Assembly: GCA_963747735.1 (NCBI GenBank)
Contig: CAVVGE010000021.1
Coordinates: forward strand, 53,559 to 117,558
Direction of reading: 5' to 3'
Source of the DNA: AP-15 sp963747735
GTDB taxonomy: Bacteria; Pseudomonadota; Alphaproteobacteria; ATCC43930; CGMCC-115725
Length of the DNA stretch: 64,000 nucleotides
Position numbers and translations under genes: made by a program. Below are positions 52,373 through 61,618 of the stretch, in pieces. Position 1 is the first letter of the stretch; every line of letters begins with the position of its first letter. The notes under the pieces were generated by a model, which saw only the letters and a program-made list of their open reading frames with translations, searched no databases and had not been told where the DNA came from.

Positions 52373-53563
52373 CTATTCCGCCGCGGCGCGGACCCCGGTC
52401 CCGGCGCTGCGGAAGGCCGGCATCACTTCCTTCGCGAAGCGGTCGAGGTCTTCGAGCTGGATGTCGAGCGGGGTGCCGAGAGGGGTGGCGCAGATGACGC
52501 GGTCGAGACCGGGGTAGCGCTTCTCGACGGCTTTCAGCTGCTCGACGATGTCCTCCGGGCGGCCGGCGAGAAAGCCGCCGACCTTTACCGCGTCTTCGAT
52601 CTTCGGCAAATTGACCGTGCCGGCGAGCGCGGGGTCGCGCATCGCCGCGATTTGCTCGTCGCTGAGCGCGCGCACCAGGCGCAATTCGCCAAACATCTTC
52701 ATGTTCTCTTCGTAATGCGGGGCGGCTTCGCGGATCGCCTGCTCGCGGGAGGGCGCGATGTGGAACTGGTAGCCGAGCGCGAGGCGCTCGCCCAATTCGA
52801 GCTTGACGCCGCGCCGGGCATAGGCGGCCTGGAAGCCGAGCATGTGCCGCTCGACCGCGCCACCTTCGGCCGAGCCGCCGCCGATGACGCCTGATATGCC
52901 GTATTTCGCCATAAACTCAAAAGCGCGCTCGGAGCCCGATTGGATCGGCTGCCAGCATTCGACCGGCAGACGCTCGGGCGCCGGGATCAGCGTGATCTCC
53001 TTCAAAGTATAGCCGCGATAGGGCACCTCGGGCGGGATCGTGAAGTACTTGCCCTTATGCGAGAAGGGCTTGCCTTCGAACGCCTTGAAGATGACCTCGA
53101 CCCCCTCCTCGAAGATTTCACGGTTGGCGTTCTGGTCCATCAGCGGCGAGCCGAAGGTCTCGACCTCGCGCGTGTGATAGCCGCGCCCGACGCCAAAGAT
53201 CACCCGCCCGCCGGAGAGGATGTCGGCCATCGCATAGTCTTCGGCGAGCCGCAGCGGATGCCACATCGGCACGATGTTGAAGCCGCAGCCGATCTTCAGG
53301 TTTTTCGTCACGTTGACGAGATGCATCGCCATCATCAGGAGGTTGGGGATCAGCTCCGTGCCCTCGGGCTGAAAATGGTGCTCGGCCATCCAAAAGGTGT
53401 TGTAGCCGCGCTCGTCCATGCATTTGGCGTATTTCACGACCTTGCGCAGCGCGTCGGCGAACTGCTCCTTCGAATAGCAGCGCTCGTTGATCGGCGTGCC
53501 CTTGTAGCCGAGGTTCTCCATATCGGCGGTGCCGTAATAGGAGCTGTCGAACTTGGTGATCAT
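52373..53563 (-). CDS. LLM-class flavin-dependent oxidoreductase
   Basis: A 396-residue luciferase-like protein: DERGYNTFWMAEHHFQPEGTE, KIGCGFNIVPMWHPLRLAEDYA, DILSGGRVIFGVGRGYHTREVE. The sequence resembles alkanal monooxygenase-like proteins of soil bacteria. It lies 26 bp after the BVMO gene, so both probably belong to one operon. A fragment of a related gene is at 48762-48818. Confidence 0.9.
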   Translation of the reverse strand: MITKFDSSYYGTADMENLGYKGTPINERCYSKEQFADALRKVVKYAKCMDERGYNTFWMAEHHFQPEGTELIPNLLMMAMHLVNVTKNLKIGCGFNIVPMWHPLRLAEDYAMADILSGGRVIFGVGRGYHTREVETFGSPLMDQNANREIFEEGVEVIFKAFEGKPFSHKGKYFTIPPEVPYRGYTLKEITLIPAPERLPVECWQPIQSGSERAFEFMAKYGISGVIGGGSAEGGAVERHMLGFQAAYARRGVKLELGERLALGYQFHIAPSREQAIREAAPHYEENMKMFGELRLVRALSDEQIAAMRDPALAGTVNLPKIEDAVKVGGFLAGRPEDIVEQLKAVEKRYPGLDRVICATPLGTPLDIQLEDLDRFAKEVMPAFRSAGTGVRAAAE

Positions 53564-53589
53564 CGCGGTTTCCTCGCAATCGCCGGGGG

Positions 53590-55257
53590 TCAGTTGGCGG
53601 CAAATTTCTGCGCGTCGGCGCCGGCATCGAAACAAAAGCCTTCGTAGCCGCGTGCCGCCACCTCGTCGCATTTCTGTTTATAGGCGGCCACACCACCGAC
53701 ATACGGCATAAAGACGCGCGGCTTGCCCGGAATGTTGGCGCCGACATACCAGGAATTCGCCAGCGGATAGAGCGTGCGGTCGGCGACCTCGTTGTTGTGC
53801 CGGACCCAGGCATCCTCGGCCGCCTCTTCCGCTTCGATGCGGGCAAAGCCACGGTCGCGCAAATACCGCAAGCAGTCGGCGATCCAATCGACATGCTGCT
53901 CGCAGGCCAGGATCATCTGGCTTTTGACACCCGGGCTCTGCGGGCCGGTGACCATAAACAGATTGGGGAACCCGGCCATCATGATGCCGAGATAGGTGCG
54001 TGGGCCGTCTTCCCACTTGTCGCGGACCGAGATTCCGGCATCGGTGCGGATGTCGATCTCTTTCATCGCACCCGTCATCGCGTCGAAGCCGGTGGCGAAG
54101 ACGATCGCGTCGAGCGCGTATTCGGCGTCCTCGGTAACGAGGCCGGACGGTGTTATCTCTTTGATCGGCTTTGTTCTGATATCGACGAGGGTGACGTTGT
54201 CGCGATTGTAGGTCTCGTAATAATCGGTATCGAGGATCAGCCGCTTGGTGCCGATCGGGTGGTCGTTCGGGCACAAAAGCTCGGCGGTCTTCGGGTCCTT
54301 GACCGTGGCGCGGATTTTCTGGCGGACGAATTCCGCGGCGGTGTCGTTCGACCCCTTGTCCAGCAGCAGGTCGTTGTACGAATAAAGAAAGCTGATGCTG
54401 CCGCCTTCGGCCCATTTCGCCTCGTAGAGCCGGCGCCGTTCCGCCTCGCTCGCATCGAGCGCCGATTTTACCGGTGCGGGGTAGCCGGCGATCCCGAACG
54501 GCGTCTCGTAGGCGGCGCGGCGGCGCTCGGGATAGTCGGCCTTGTGCGCCTGCTCCCTTGCCGGGTCGATCGGCGCATTGCGCGCCGGCAGGGTGAAATT
54601 GGCGGTGCGCTGAAACACATAGAGATGCTTTGCCGCTCGGGCGATGATCGGGATCGACTGGACGCCGGACGAGCCGGTGCCGACGACGCCGACGCGCAAC
54701 CCGGTGAAATCGACCCCGTCATGCGGCCACAGCCCGGTGTGGTGCCATTTGCCGCGGAAGCTCTGCAGCCCCGGGTAATTCGGCGTGCGCGGCGTCGATA
54801 GATTGCCGGTCGCCATGACCAGAAATCGCGCGGTGGCGAGGCGGCCCTTGGTGGCGAGGCGGCCCTTGTCGGTCCTGATCGTCCAGGTGCTGGTATGCCC
54901 GTCGAACCGCGCCTGCTCCACGCGCGTGTCGAATTCGATGTCGCGCCGCAGGTCGAAGCGGTCGGCGACGTGGTTGATATAGCGCAAGATCTCGGGTTGC
55001 GTGCCGTAGCGCTCGGGCCAGCGCCAGTCCTGCTGCAATTCGTCGGAGAAGGAATACGAATATTCCATGCTTTCGACGTCGCAGCGGCAGCCCGGGTAGC
55101 GGTTCCAGTACCAGGTGCCGCCGACATCGCCGCCGGCCTCGAAGGCGCGCACCCGCAACCCGAGCCGGCGCAGGCGATGGATCGCATAAAGGCCGCCGAC
55201 CCCGGCGCCGACCACGATCGCATCGTATTTCGCGGGGTCTGTGCTCAATGCCGACAT
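53590..55257 (-). CDS. Baeyer-Villiger monooxygenase (cyclohexanone monooxygenase family)
   Basis: A 555-residue FAD/NADPH monooxygenase. The N-terminal GAGVGGLYAIHRLR binds FAD, then GGTWYWNRYPGCRCDVES, the fingerprint FRGKWHHTGLWP, and the NADPH site VVGTGSSGVQSIP. The C-terminal region has the typical NSWYVGANIPGK. It inserts O into ketones to give esters. ATG 55257 fits homologues though no strong ribosome binding site precedes it. It carries an internal 18-bp tandem duplication giving KGRLAT twice. It lies between two LLM genes in an apparent catabolic operon. Confidence 0.93.
   Translation of the reverse strand: MSALSTDPAKYDAIVVGAGVGGLYAIHRLRRLGLRVRAFEAGGDVGGTWYWNRYPGCRCDVESMEYSYSFSDELQQDWRWPERYGTQPEILRYINHVADRFDLRRDIEFDTRVEQARFDGHTSTWTIRTDKGRLATKGRLATARFLVMATGNLSTPRTPNYPGLQSFRGKWHHTGLWPHDGVDFTGLRVGVVGTGSSGVQSIPIIARAAKHLYVFQRTANFTLPARNAPIDPAREQAHKADYPERRRAAYETPFGIAGYPAPVKSALDASEAERRRLYEAKWAEGGSISFLYSYNDLLLDKGSNDTAAEFVRQKIRATVKDPKTAELLCPNDHPIGTKRLILDTDYYETYNRDNVTLVDIRTKPIKEITPSGLVTEDAEYALDAIVFATGFDAMTGAMKEIDIRTDAGISVRDKWEDGPRTYLGIMMAGFPNLFMVTGPQSPGVKSQMILACEQHVDWIADCLRYLRDRGFARIEAEEAAEDAWVRHNNEVADRTLYPLANSWYVGANIPGKPRVFMPYVGGVAAYKQKCDEVAARGYEGFCFDAGADAQKFAAN
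54833..54868 (-). repeat. 18-bp tandem duplication inside the monooxygenase gene
   Basis: GTGGCGAGGCGGCCCTTG occurs twice in direct succession, adding six residues (KGRLAT) to a surface loop before the conserved FLVMATG segment. The frame is preserved. Confidence 0.85.
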
Positions 55258-55315
55258 GTCGGGATCCGCAGCTGCTTGGAAGGGTCGTATCTTTGCCTTT
55301 GCGGCGGGCCGTGCC

Positions 55316-56411
55316 TCACTCCGCCGCCATGGCACTTTTAGACTGGCCCCAGCCTTTCAGCACCGGCAGCACCTCCGCGGCAAAGAGCTTGAGCCCGCGC
55401 TCCGCGGCCTCGTAGGGGATGCCGCCAAAGCGGAAGGCGACGTTCGCCTCGAAATCGCCGATGATTTGGCGGCGCGCTTCGAGCCCGCGCAGGATCTTGT
55501 CGGGGGTGCCCCAGCTCGCGGCTTGCATAAAGCCCGCGACCGCACCTTCGAGCCCGCCCTTCCTCGCGATCTCGGCCTTTTGCTGGTAGGCGTCGTAGCC
55601 TTTCACGGTCTTGAAGTGGTCGCCGAGAAATTCGTAGTGGTAGAAATTGCTTTCGACAAACTTCCCCTGGTATTGGCGCGCCTCCTCCTCGGTTTTGGCA
55701 AGATCGGTGCCGCACACGCAAAACTCGGTCAGCATCGGCTGCGGCGGCTCGGTGCCGTGGTATTGGCGGTGCAGCGCGCGGCTGCGCTCGATATTCGGCA
55801 GCCGCATCTCCCACGGGCGGTCGGCGAACATCACGATATGGGCGCCGAGCTTGGCGGCGGAATCGATCGAATCCTCGCTCGACGCGACGGCATAGATCCG
55901 TCCATTGAACGAATATTCCGGCCGCGGCCGGATTTCGATGCGCGGCTGCTGGTAGAACTTGCCGTTTCCTTCGATAAAGCCGGAGCGCAAGCGCCTCGAC
56001 GATCATCGGCGCCGCCTCGTCGAAGCGCTCGCGCAACTCGTCCATGCTGAGCCGGAAGGCGGCGAACTCGCGCCGCGCAAGCCCACGCCCGAGACCGAGA
56101 CGAAGGCGGCCTTTGCTCAGCAGGTCGAGCACCGCCGCCTCTTCGGCGACGCGCAGCGGGTCGTGCCACGGCAGGATCACGGCTGCGGTCCCCACATCGA
56201 CGTTCGGACACAGTGCCGTCAGATAGGTCATCAGCTGCAAATTGTCGGGCACGAACGAATAGTCGTTGAAGTGATGCTCGGCCGACCACAGGCAGTCGAA
56301 CCCGAGATCGGCGGCGAGCCGCGCGAGGCGAATCTCCTCGTCCCAGACGCGCGCGTCGGGGCAGTCGTCCCAGCCATAGCTGGCGAACACCATCATCATG
56401 CCGACATCCAT
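55316..56411 (-). pseudogene. LLM-class oxidoreductase, frameshifted
   Basis: The N-terminal half starts at ATG 56411 (GGAGGTGG upstream): DVGMMMVFASYGWDD, FDCLWSAEHHFNDYSFVPD, VAEEAAVLDLLSKGRLRLGLG. After APMIVEAL the frame changes near 55990-55996 and continues RSGFIEGNGKFYQQPRIEIRP to SKSAMAAE. One inserted base explains it. Corrected length is about 364 residues. Its stop is close to the BVMO start, so the operon order is this gene, BVMO, then LLM. Confidence 0.82.
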
Positions 56412-56627
56412 GGGCCACCTCCGGCGGGCTCGTCCGCAGGCGAGTGTTTCACGCGCCCCCGCCCATGACAACTCCGCCCGGCGCATCGCGCTCTGCATCG
56501 GACGCGCATCGACCGGGTAGGGAGGCAGCCGGGGCCGACGGGCTGATGCGATCAAAGGTAAGGATGGATGCGCAGGGCGCGGGCGGGCGGTACACTCGCC
56601 CTCGCTCCGAGGGGGAGGCGTGATGTC

Positions 56628-57095
56628 ATGGGCGCGTGCGACCCGGCCGAAGCGGTCGAAATCCTCGATCGGCTGCTCAGCTTTTTCCGCGATGGCGAGC
56701 GCTGGACCAAAGGTCGCTTGAGCGATCGCCGGGGCAACCGCTGCCTCCTCGGCGCGCTCGATTTTGTCGGCGGCCATAACAGCATCAAAGGCGATGCGGC
56801 CGAACGGTATCTGGCCGACGAAATTTCCGTGGCCCCGGCTGACACCGGCATCGGCGGGGAATGCGCCAGATTCCGGGCCGGTCTCCGCCGGGCTTTGTCC
56901 GGGGGACGGTATCGGGTCAGCGAGGCTGTCCTTCGCCGGGACGCCCTTTCCGATTTTAACGATGGGTGCAAGGACTTTGCCGAGCTGCGGGCGATCATTG
57001 TCGAGGCGCGCGCGACGGCGATGGATGATGCGAGCCGCGGGTCGGCGCAACCGGCCGGTCTCGACACCGCGGCCGGCGAGCTGGTCATGGCTTAG
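56628..57095 (+). CDS. Hypothetical protein with DUF6197-like features
   Basis: A 155-residue protein. RLLSFFRDGERWTKGRLSD, CLLGALDFV and the C-terminal LSDFNDGCKDFAELRAIIVEARATA follow the pattern of a widespread small family (tentatively DUF6197). Function unknown. GGGGGAGG precedes ATG 56628. It converges on the amidotransferase gene with a 18-bp gap. Confidence 0.65.
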   Translation: MGACDPAEAVEILDRLLSFFRDGERWTKGRLSDRRGNRCLLGALDFVGGHNSIKGDAAERYLADEISVAPADTGIGGECARFRAGLRRALSGGRYRVSEAVLRRDALSDFNDGCKDFAELRAIIVEARATAMDDASRGSAQPAGLDTAAGELVMA

Positions 57096-57113
57096 CGGCC
57101 TCGGCCTCTAATG

Positions 57114-57959
57114 TCATGAGCTGGAATGCTTCGCCGCTTGCCGCAGCCAGCTGCCGATTTCGGCTGTGCGCCGGACTGGATCCAAGATCTCGGGGCCGAT
57201 GCCGTAGCGCCAGGCCAGATCGCGGCGTTCCGGCTCGGCATGCAGCGCGCGGAAATCGCGGGCCATGGCAACGAGCTCGGCGCAATCGCGGCCAAACCCC
57301 TCGGCGACGAGACTTGCGGCGCGCATCTCGATCAGCCCGGCGGCCACCGACAACGTGAACTCGGGATGGTATTGCGTCCCGAAAAAAATCGCCCTCGACG
57401 GCAGCTGCACCGCCAGCGCCTGAATTGGACACAGCTCGTTCCGAGCCAGCACCTGCGCGCCTGGCGGCAGCTCATCGAGCTCGTCGATATGAGAGCACAG
57501 AGCGTCGAACACAAAAGGCCGCGCCGCCAGGAGCGGATGGGAGCGGCCGGCGGCCGTGGCAGTGATCGCTCTCGCCACCCCGAGCTCGCGACCGCGGGGA
57601 TTGCGGCGGACTGCTCCCCCAAGCGCTACGGTCGCGAGCTGCACGCCCCAGCAGCTGCCCCATGCCGGCGGGCCCGCCGCAAACGCCACCCGCGCAAAAT
57701 CGATCTGTCGCGTCACCTCGGGCGTTCGGTCGTAAATATGCAGCGGCGAGCCGCCGAACATGACGCCGTCAAAGTCGCCGAGCGAGGCGCCGCCTGGCAG
57801 GTCCTGGCCATCGGCAACATTGATCGACGAGCACTGGATATCCGGCTGCTGCGACCTGAGGGCGGCGGCGAAGAGCGAGGCGCTCGAGGGAATTCCGAAC
57901 GGTTCGCGCTCCGCCTGCATCGCGGCCGGCGTGCCATCGGCAATCAGGATGCGCAGCAT
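57114..57959 (-). CDS. Class I glutamine amidotransferase-like protein
   Basis: A 281-residue protein with a GATase1 fold. Nucleophile elbow GSCWGVQLATVALGG with Cys, oxyanion-side GVMFGGSPLHIYDRTP and catalytic His-x-Glu in YHPEFTL. It probably hydrolyses gamma-glutamyl compounds or glutamine; no synthetase partner is adjacent. The C-terminal 70 residues are outside the core. Confidence 0.85.
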   Translation of the reverse strand: MLRILIADGTPAAMQAEREPFGIPSSASLFAAALRSQQPDIQCSSINVADGQDLPGGASLGDFDGVMFGGSPLHIYDRTPEVTRQIDFARVAFAAGPPAWGSCWGVQLATVALGGAVRRNPRGRELGVARAITATAAGRSHPLLAARPFVFDALCSHIDELDELPPGAQVLARNELCPIQALAVQLPSRAIFFGTQYHPEFTLSVAAGLIEMRAASLVAEGFGRDCAELVAMARDFRALHAEPERRDLAWRYGIGPEILDPVRRTAEIGSWLRQAAKHSSS

Positions 57960-58153
57960 GAAATGTCCTCACCGGAATTTTCGCTGGGATTACCCGGTTT
58001 TGGCGAGGGCGGGCAAGACCGGTCGGATCGGCGGAGAGGGCGGGCAACCCTTCGAGCCGCTCGCCAACGACCGCGGGCAATCGCAGAATGTCATATACCC
58101 CGATATGCCGAGGCGCGCTGGTTCGGGATCGACCGACCTGAGAAGAGGGGCCC

Positions 58154-59326
58154 ATGAAAATCGTCAACGTCTCTGCGCTGCCGATGTCGGCGCCGGTCCC
58201 CGAAGAAAAGCGCCACCGCACCGACCTTGGAACCAAGGTCAAGAGCGATGCGACGCTGATCCGGGTCGAAACCGACAAGGGGCTCACCGGCATTGGTGCT
58301 GCGCTCGGCACACCGCCGATCGTCGCCGCCATCGTCGAGCATGAGCTGGCGGCGGAATGCGTCGATGAGGACCCGATGTTCTCCGAGCGCATCTACGAAA
58401 AGATGTACAACGGGTCGCGCAGCCGGCCGGCGCTCGAGCGCGGCATCACCCAGGCTGATGAAAGCCGCCGCCGCGGTGTCGTCATGGAAGCAATTTCCGG
58501 CGTCGACATCGCGGTGTGGGATGTCAAGGCGCAAGCGCTCGGCATCCCGCTTTACCAGGCGCTGGGTGCGGCGCGCAGCTCGGTGCGCGGCTATGCGAGC
58601 GGCGGCTGGGCGCCGGGCGAGGAGGCCGAGGCGGAGCTCGCGGGCTACGCTGCGAAGGGCTTTACCGCCGCCAAGATGCGCGTCGTGGGGCGCGACGGCT
58701 TTTCGATCGCCAACTGTGTGCGCCGGGTGAAGGCGGCGCGCCGCGGGCTCGGCCCCAACCTCGAGCTGATGATCGACGCGCACGGCTCGCTCGAGGTCGC
58801 GACCGCCATCAAGCTCGCCAAGGAGGTCGAGCCGTACGACATCGCCTGGTTCGAGGAGCCGGTCTCGCCCGACGACCACGCCGGGCAGGCGGAGGTGCGC
58901 CGATCGACGACAATCCCGATTGCTTCGGGGGAGCGCGAGTTTACACGGTTCGACTTTCAGGATCTGCTCGAGCGCCGCGCGCTCGATATCGCGCAGCCGG
59001 ACGTCGCCCGCGCCGGCGGCATGACCGAGATCCGGCGTATTGCCGCGCTGACTTCTGCGCACGGCGTGCGTCTGGCGCCGCATGCCTGGGGCAGTGGCGT
59101 TCTGTTTGCCGCAAGCATTCACGTCGCGATGGCAGCCCCCAATTGCCACATCCTCGAGGTGAGCCAAGGCTGGATGCCGATGATGTGGGAGCTCTTCAAC
59201 GAGCCTTACGACATCCGTCCGGACGGCATGGTGCATGCGCCTGACCGGCCGGGCCTCGGCTTCACCTTGCGCGCGGATGCGCTGGAGCGGTTCAGGTACG
59301 TCGACGGGCCCGAATATAAGTTCTAG
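58154..59326 (+). CDS. Mandelate racemase/muconate lactonizing enzyme family protein
   Basis: A 390-residue enolase-superfamily enzyme. AAKMRVVG provides the Lys-x-Arg region, and metal ligands are expected in LELMIDAHGS (Asp), WFEEPVSPDD (Glu) and ASGEREFTRFDF (Glu). The C-terminal His-containing segment is RLAPHAWGSGV. It likely abstracts an alpha proton from a sugar acid or similar carboxylate. AGAAGAGGGGCCC precedes ATG. Confidence 0.88.
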   Translation: MKIVNVSALPMSAPVPEEKRHRTDLGTKVKSDATLIRVETDKGLTGIGAALGTPPIVAAIVEHELAAECVDEDPMFSERIYEKMYNGSRSRPALERGITQADESRRRGVVMEAISGVDIAVWDVKAQALGIPLYQALGAARSSVRGYASGGWAPGEEAEAELAGYAAKGFTAAKMRVVGRDGFSIANCVRRVKAARRGLGPNLELMIDAHGSLEVATAIKLAKEVEPYDIAWFEEPVSPDDHAGQAEVRRSTTIPIASGEREFTRFDFQDLLERRALDIAQPDVARAGGMTEIRRIAALTSAHGVRLAPHAWGSGVLFAASIHVAMAAPNCHILEVSQGWMPMMWELFNEPYDIRPDGMVHAPDRPGLGFTLRADALERFRYVDGPEYKF

Positions 59327-59546
59327 CTGCGATAACAGGCTCGACGGAGCTGGACCCGCGGGCAAAGGAGCTGGTTCATAGCGCTATATTTAACACTATA
59401 GAGCGTGCGCGCGTTGTCGTGCTGCCGGCGGCATTATATGACGGGGAGAAGCATGCGGCGGCGCAAGAGACCCTTTGCCAATGATCCGCCGCGACCGGCC
59501 AGGCTGGGGCACGCACATGGCGCTGCAGCTCAGGAGAGGATGTTCG

Positions 59547-60287
59547 ATGGCCCGTTGGCTTGACACTGCGAAGCCGCGGGCTTTGCTGCGCTTGACCCTG
59601 GTGGCGGGATTGGCAGTGCTGGCGGCGACGATGCTGCGGGTCGCGCACGTGCCGGCCGAAGAGGCGCATCCGGTGCCGCCGCCCGCGCTCGACGAGCCGG
59701 TCGCATCGGCGCCGGCGAGCGAGGTCGCCATCCTTGCCGGCGGCTGCTTCTGGGGTGTTCAGGGCGTTTTTCAGCATGTAAGCGGGGTAACCGCTGCGGT
59801 TTCCGGCTATGCCGGGGGCGCGGCCGGCACCGCGCAGTACGAGACGGTGAGCGACGGCAAGACCGGGCACGCGGAATCGGTGCGCGTCACCTTCGACCCG
59901 CGGCGCATCAGCTACGGCCGGATCCTGCAAATCTATTTCTCGGTAGCGCACGATCCGACCGAGCTGAACCGTCAGGGGCCCGACACCGGAACGCAATACC
60001 GTTCGGCAATCTTCCCGGGCGATCCGCAACAGGCCCGTATCGCCGCGGCTTATATCGCCCAGCTCGACGCCGCCCATGTCTTTCCGGCGCCGATCGTCAC
60101 CCGGATCGAGCCGGGGAAGGATTTCTATCCAGCCGAGGGCTATCACCAGAACTATCTGATCTTGCACCCGAACCAGCCCTACATAGCGATTAACGACCTG
60201 CCGAAGATTGCCGCGTTGCGGGCCTTGTTCCCGCAGCTCTATCGCGCCGTGCCGGTGCTGGTTGCCACCGTCCGGGGCGCGAGCTGA
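59547..60287 (+). CDS. msrA: Peptide methionine sulfoxide reductase A, exported
   Basis: A 246-residue MsrA with an N-terminal hydrophobic segment (LLRLTLVAGLAVLAATML), suggesting periplasmic location. The catalytic motif is AGGCFWGVQGVF, with YSVAHD-like FSVAHDPTELNRQGPDTGTQYRS and GYHQNYL. It repairs S-methionine sulfoxide. AGGAGAGG precedes ATG 59547; an earlier ATG at 59517 is possible. Confidence 0.9.
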   Translation: MARWLDTAKPRALLRLTLVAGLAVLAATMLRVAHVPAEEAHPVPPPALDEPVASAPASEVAILAGGCFWGVQGVFQHVSGVTAAVSGYAGGAAGTAQYETVSDGKTGHAESVRVTFDPRRISYGRILQIYFSVAHDPTELNRQGPDTGTQYRSAIFPGDPQQARIAAAYIAQLDAAHVFPAPIVTRIEPGKDFYPAEGYHQNYLILHPNQPYIAINDLPKIAALRALFPQLYRAVPVLVATVRGAS

Positions 60288-60467
60288 GCAGGCCGATCAG
60301 GGCCGATCCTGCGCGGCCGCGGCTTGCGCCGGCGCAGAGCTTACTGCGGCAGCGGCGCGACCGCTGGCCCGGCGCGACCGCCCCTTATAGGGCTTGGTTG
60401 CGCGTCTGCGGCCGGCGTCGCTATGCTGGCCGCAGATAAGGGTCGCTTGCGAGAGGAGTGCAGGATC

Positions 60468-60890
60468 ATGCCGGTTCAAGCAGGAGTCATTCACGCTGCC
60501 GGGCGGACGACGCGGCGGGGCGCCGCGGAGACCTTTACCGGGGTCGTGTTCCAGGACCCGGTGATCACCGCCAACGCGCCGTCACGGCTCGGCGGCTCGG
60601 TCGTCACCTTTACGCCGGGCGCGCGGACCGCCTGGCACGCGCACCCGGTCGGGCAGACCCTGTACTGCCTCTCCGGCGTCGGCCGTATCTGCTTCAAAGG
60701 CGAGCAGCCGCAGGTGCTGAACCCCGGCGACACCGTCAACATTCCGCCCGAGACGCTGCACTGGCACGGCGCCTCGCCCGACCGCTTGTTCGCCCATCTG
60801 GCGCTGTCGGAGGCGGGCGATCAGGGCCAGGGCACCTCCTGGGGCGAGCACGTCAGCGACGCCGAATACAACGCGCCGGCGCGCAGCTGA
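60468..60890 (+). CDS. Cupin-domain protein
   Basis: A 140-residue single cupin barrel. Metal ligands fit the pattern AWHAHPVGQTLYCLSG and the second motif LNPGDTVNIPPETLHWHGAS. The family includes manganese cupins with hydroxynitrile lyase-like activity, but function here is unknown. GAGAGGAG precedes ATG by eleven bases. Confidence 0.85.
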   Translation: MPVQAGVIHAAGRTTRRGAAETFTGVVFQDPVITANAPSRLGGSVVTFTPGARTAWHAHPVGQTLYCLSGVGRICFKGEQPQVLNPGDTVNIPPETLHWHGASPDRLFAHLALSEAGDQGQGTSWGEHVSDAEYNAPARS

Positions 60891-61001
60891 GGGTCGCGCC
60901 CGCCCCGGGCGATCGAGCAGCCGCCTGCAGCCGGCGGCCGCAATAGGATCGATCGAGGCGCTCCGCTATTTCTGCGCCGGCCCGAGCGGCGACCACGCCG
61001 T

Positions 61002-61602
61002 TCAGCGCCGCCTGGCATCGTCGGTTCGATCGTCGGGCAGATCCGTCGCCGCGGCCGATGGCTTGGGCGCGCGGGCGATCGGAAGGTGCCAGCCGCGGCG
61101 GATCGCCATCATGCGCAGCCCGAAGCAGAGGGCCGCACCCGCGAGCGTCACTGCGGCGGAGGGAAGCTGAAGCCCGTCGCCGATCCCACCACGGCGGCGC
61201 CGGCAAGGGCGGCGACCGCGTAAAGATCGGCGCGCAGCACTGTGGGGCCGCAGGCATGCATCACCGGCACCGCCTTCCCCTCGCGGTCGCTCGCAGTGAC
61301 CTTGCTGGCGTAGGGAGCCCGGTCGCCTCCTCGACCGGCAGCGCATCCATGTCGGCGCGCAGCATGACCGTCGGCCCGTCGCCGTTGCGCAACAGGCCGA
61401 CAACGCCGGTGTGCCCGATCTGCGTCGTCACGTCATAGCCGGCCGCGCGCAGCCGGTCGGCCGCGAGGGCCGCTGTCCGCTTCTCCTGCATCGACAGCTC
61501 GGGATGCGCGTGCACATCGGTGTAAAGCGCTTCGAGCTGAGGCAAGAGGCTCGGCAAGCTCGCAAGGACAGGGTCGGATCCGCTGGTCTTGGCGGTCTCC
61601 AT
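61002..61602 (-). pseudogene. Hybrid remnant: M20 peptidase N-terminus joined to the C-terminal part of a TRIC/UPF0126 channel protein
   Basis: On the minus strand, METAKTSGSDPVLASLPSLL through VHAHPELSMQEKRTAALAADRLR and MLRADMDALPVEEATGLP is the start of an M20 amidohydrolase. One base is missing after GLP; the next frame gives YASKVTASDREGKAVPVMHACG. The sequence then switches abruptly near 61250 to VLRADLYAVAALAGAAVV and, after another shift, LAGAALCFGLRMMAIRRGWHLP, the end of a UPF0126/TRIC channel. The peptidase body and the channel N-terminus are missing. A deletion has joined two neighbouring genes, followed by frameshifts. Confidence 0.72.
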
Positions 61603-61618
61603 GGCGCGCTCTCCTGGC

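Noticed and set aside
59380..59405. GCGCTATA and TATAGAGC near-palindrome before msrA
   Set aside because: Imperfect, far from the msrA start, and without promoter elements; not strong enough to list.
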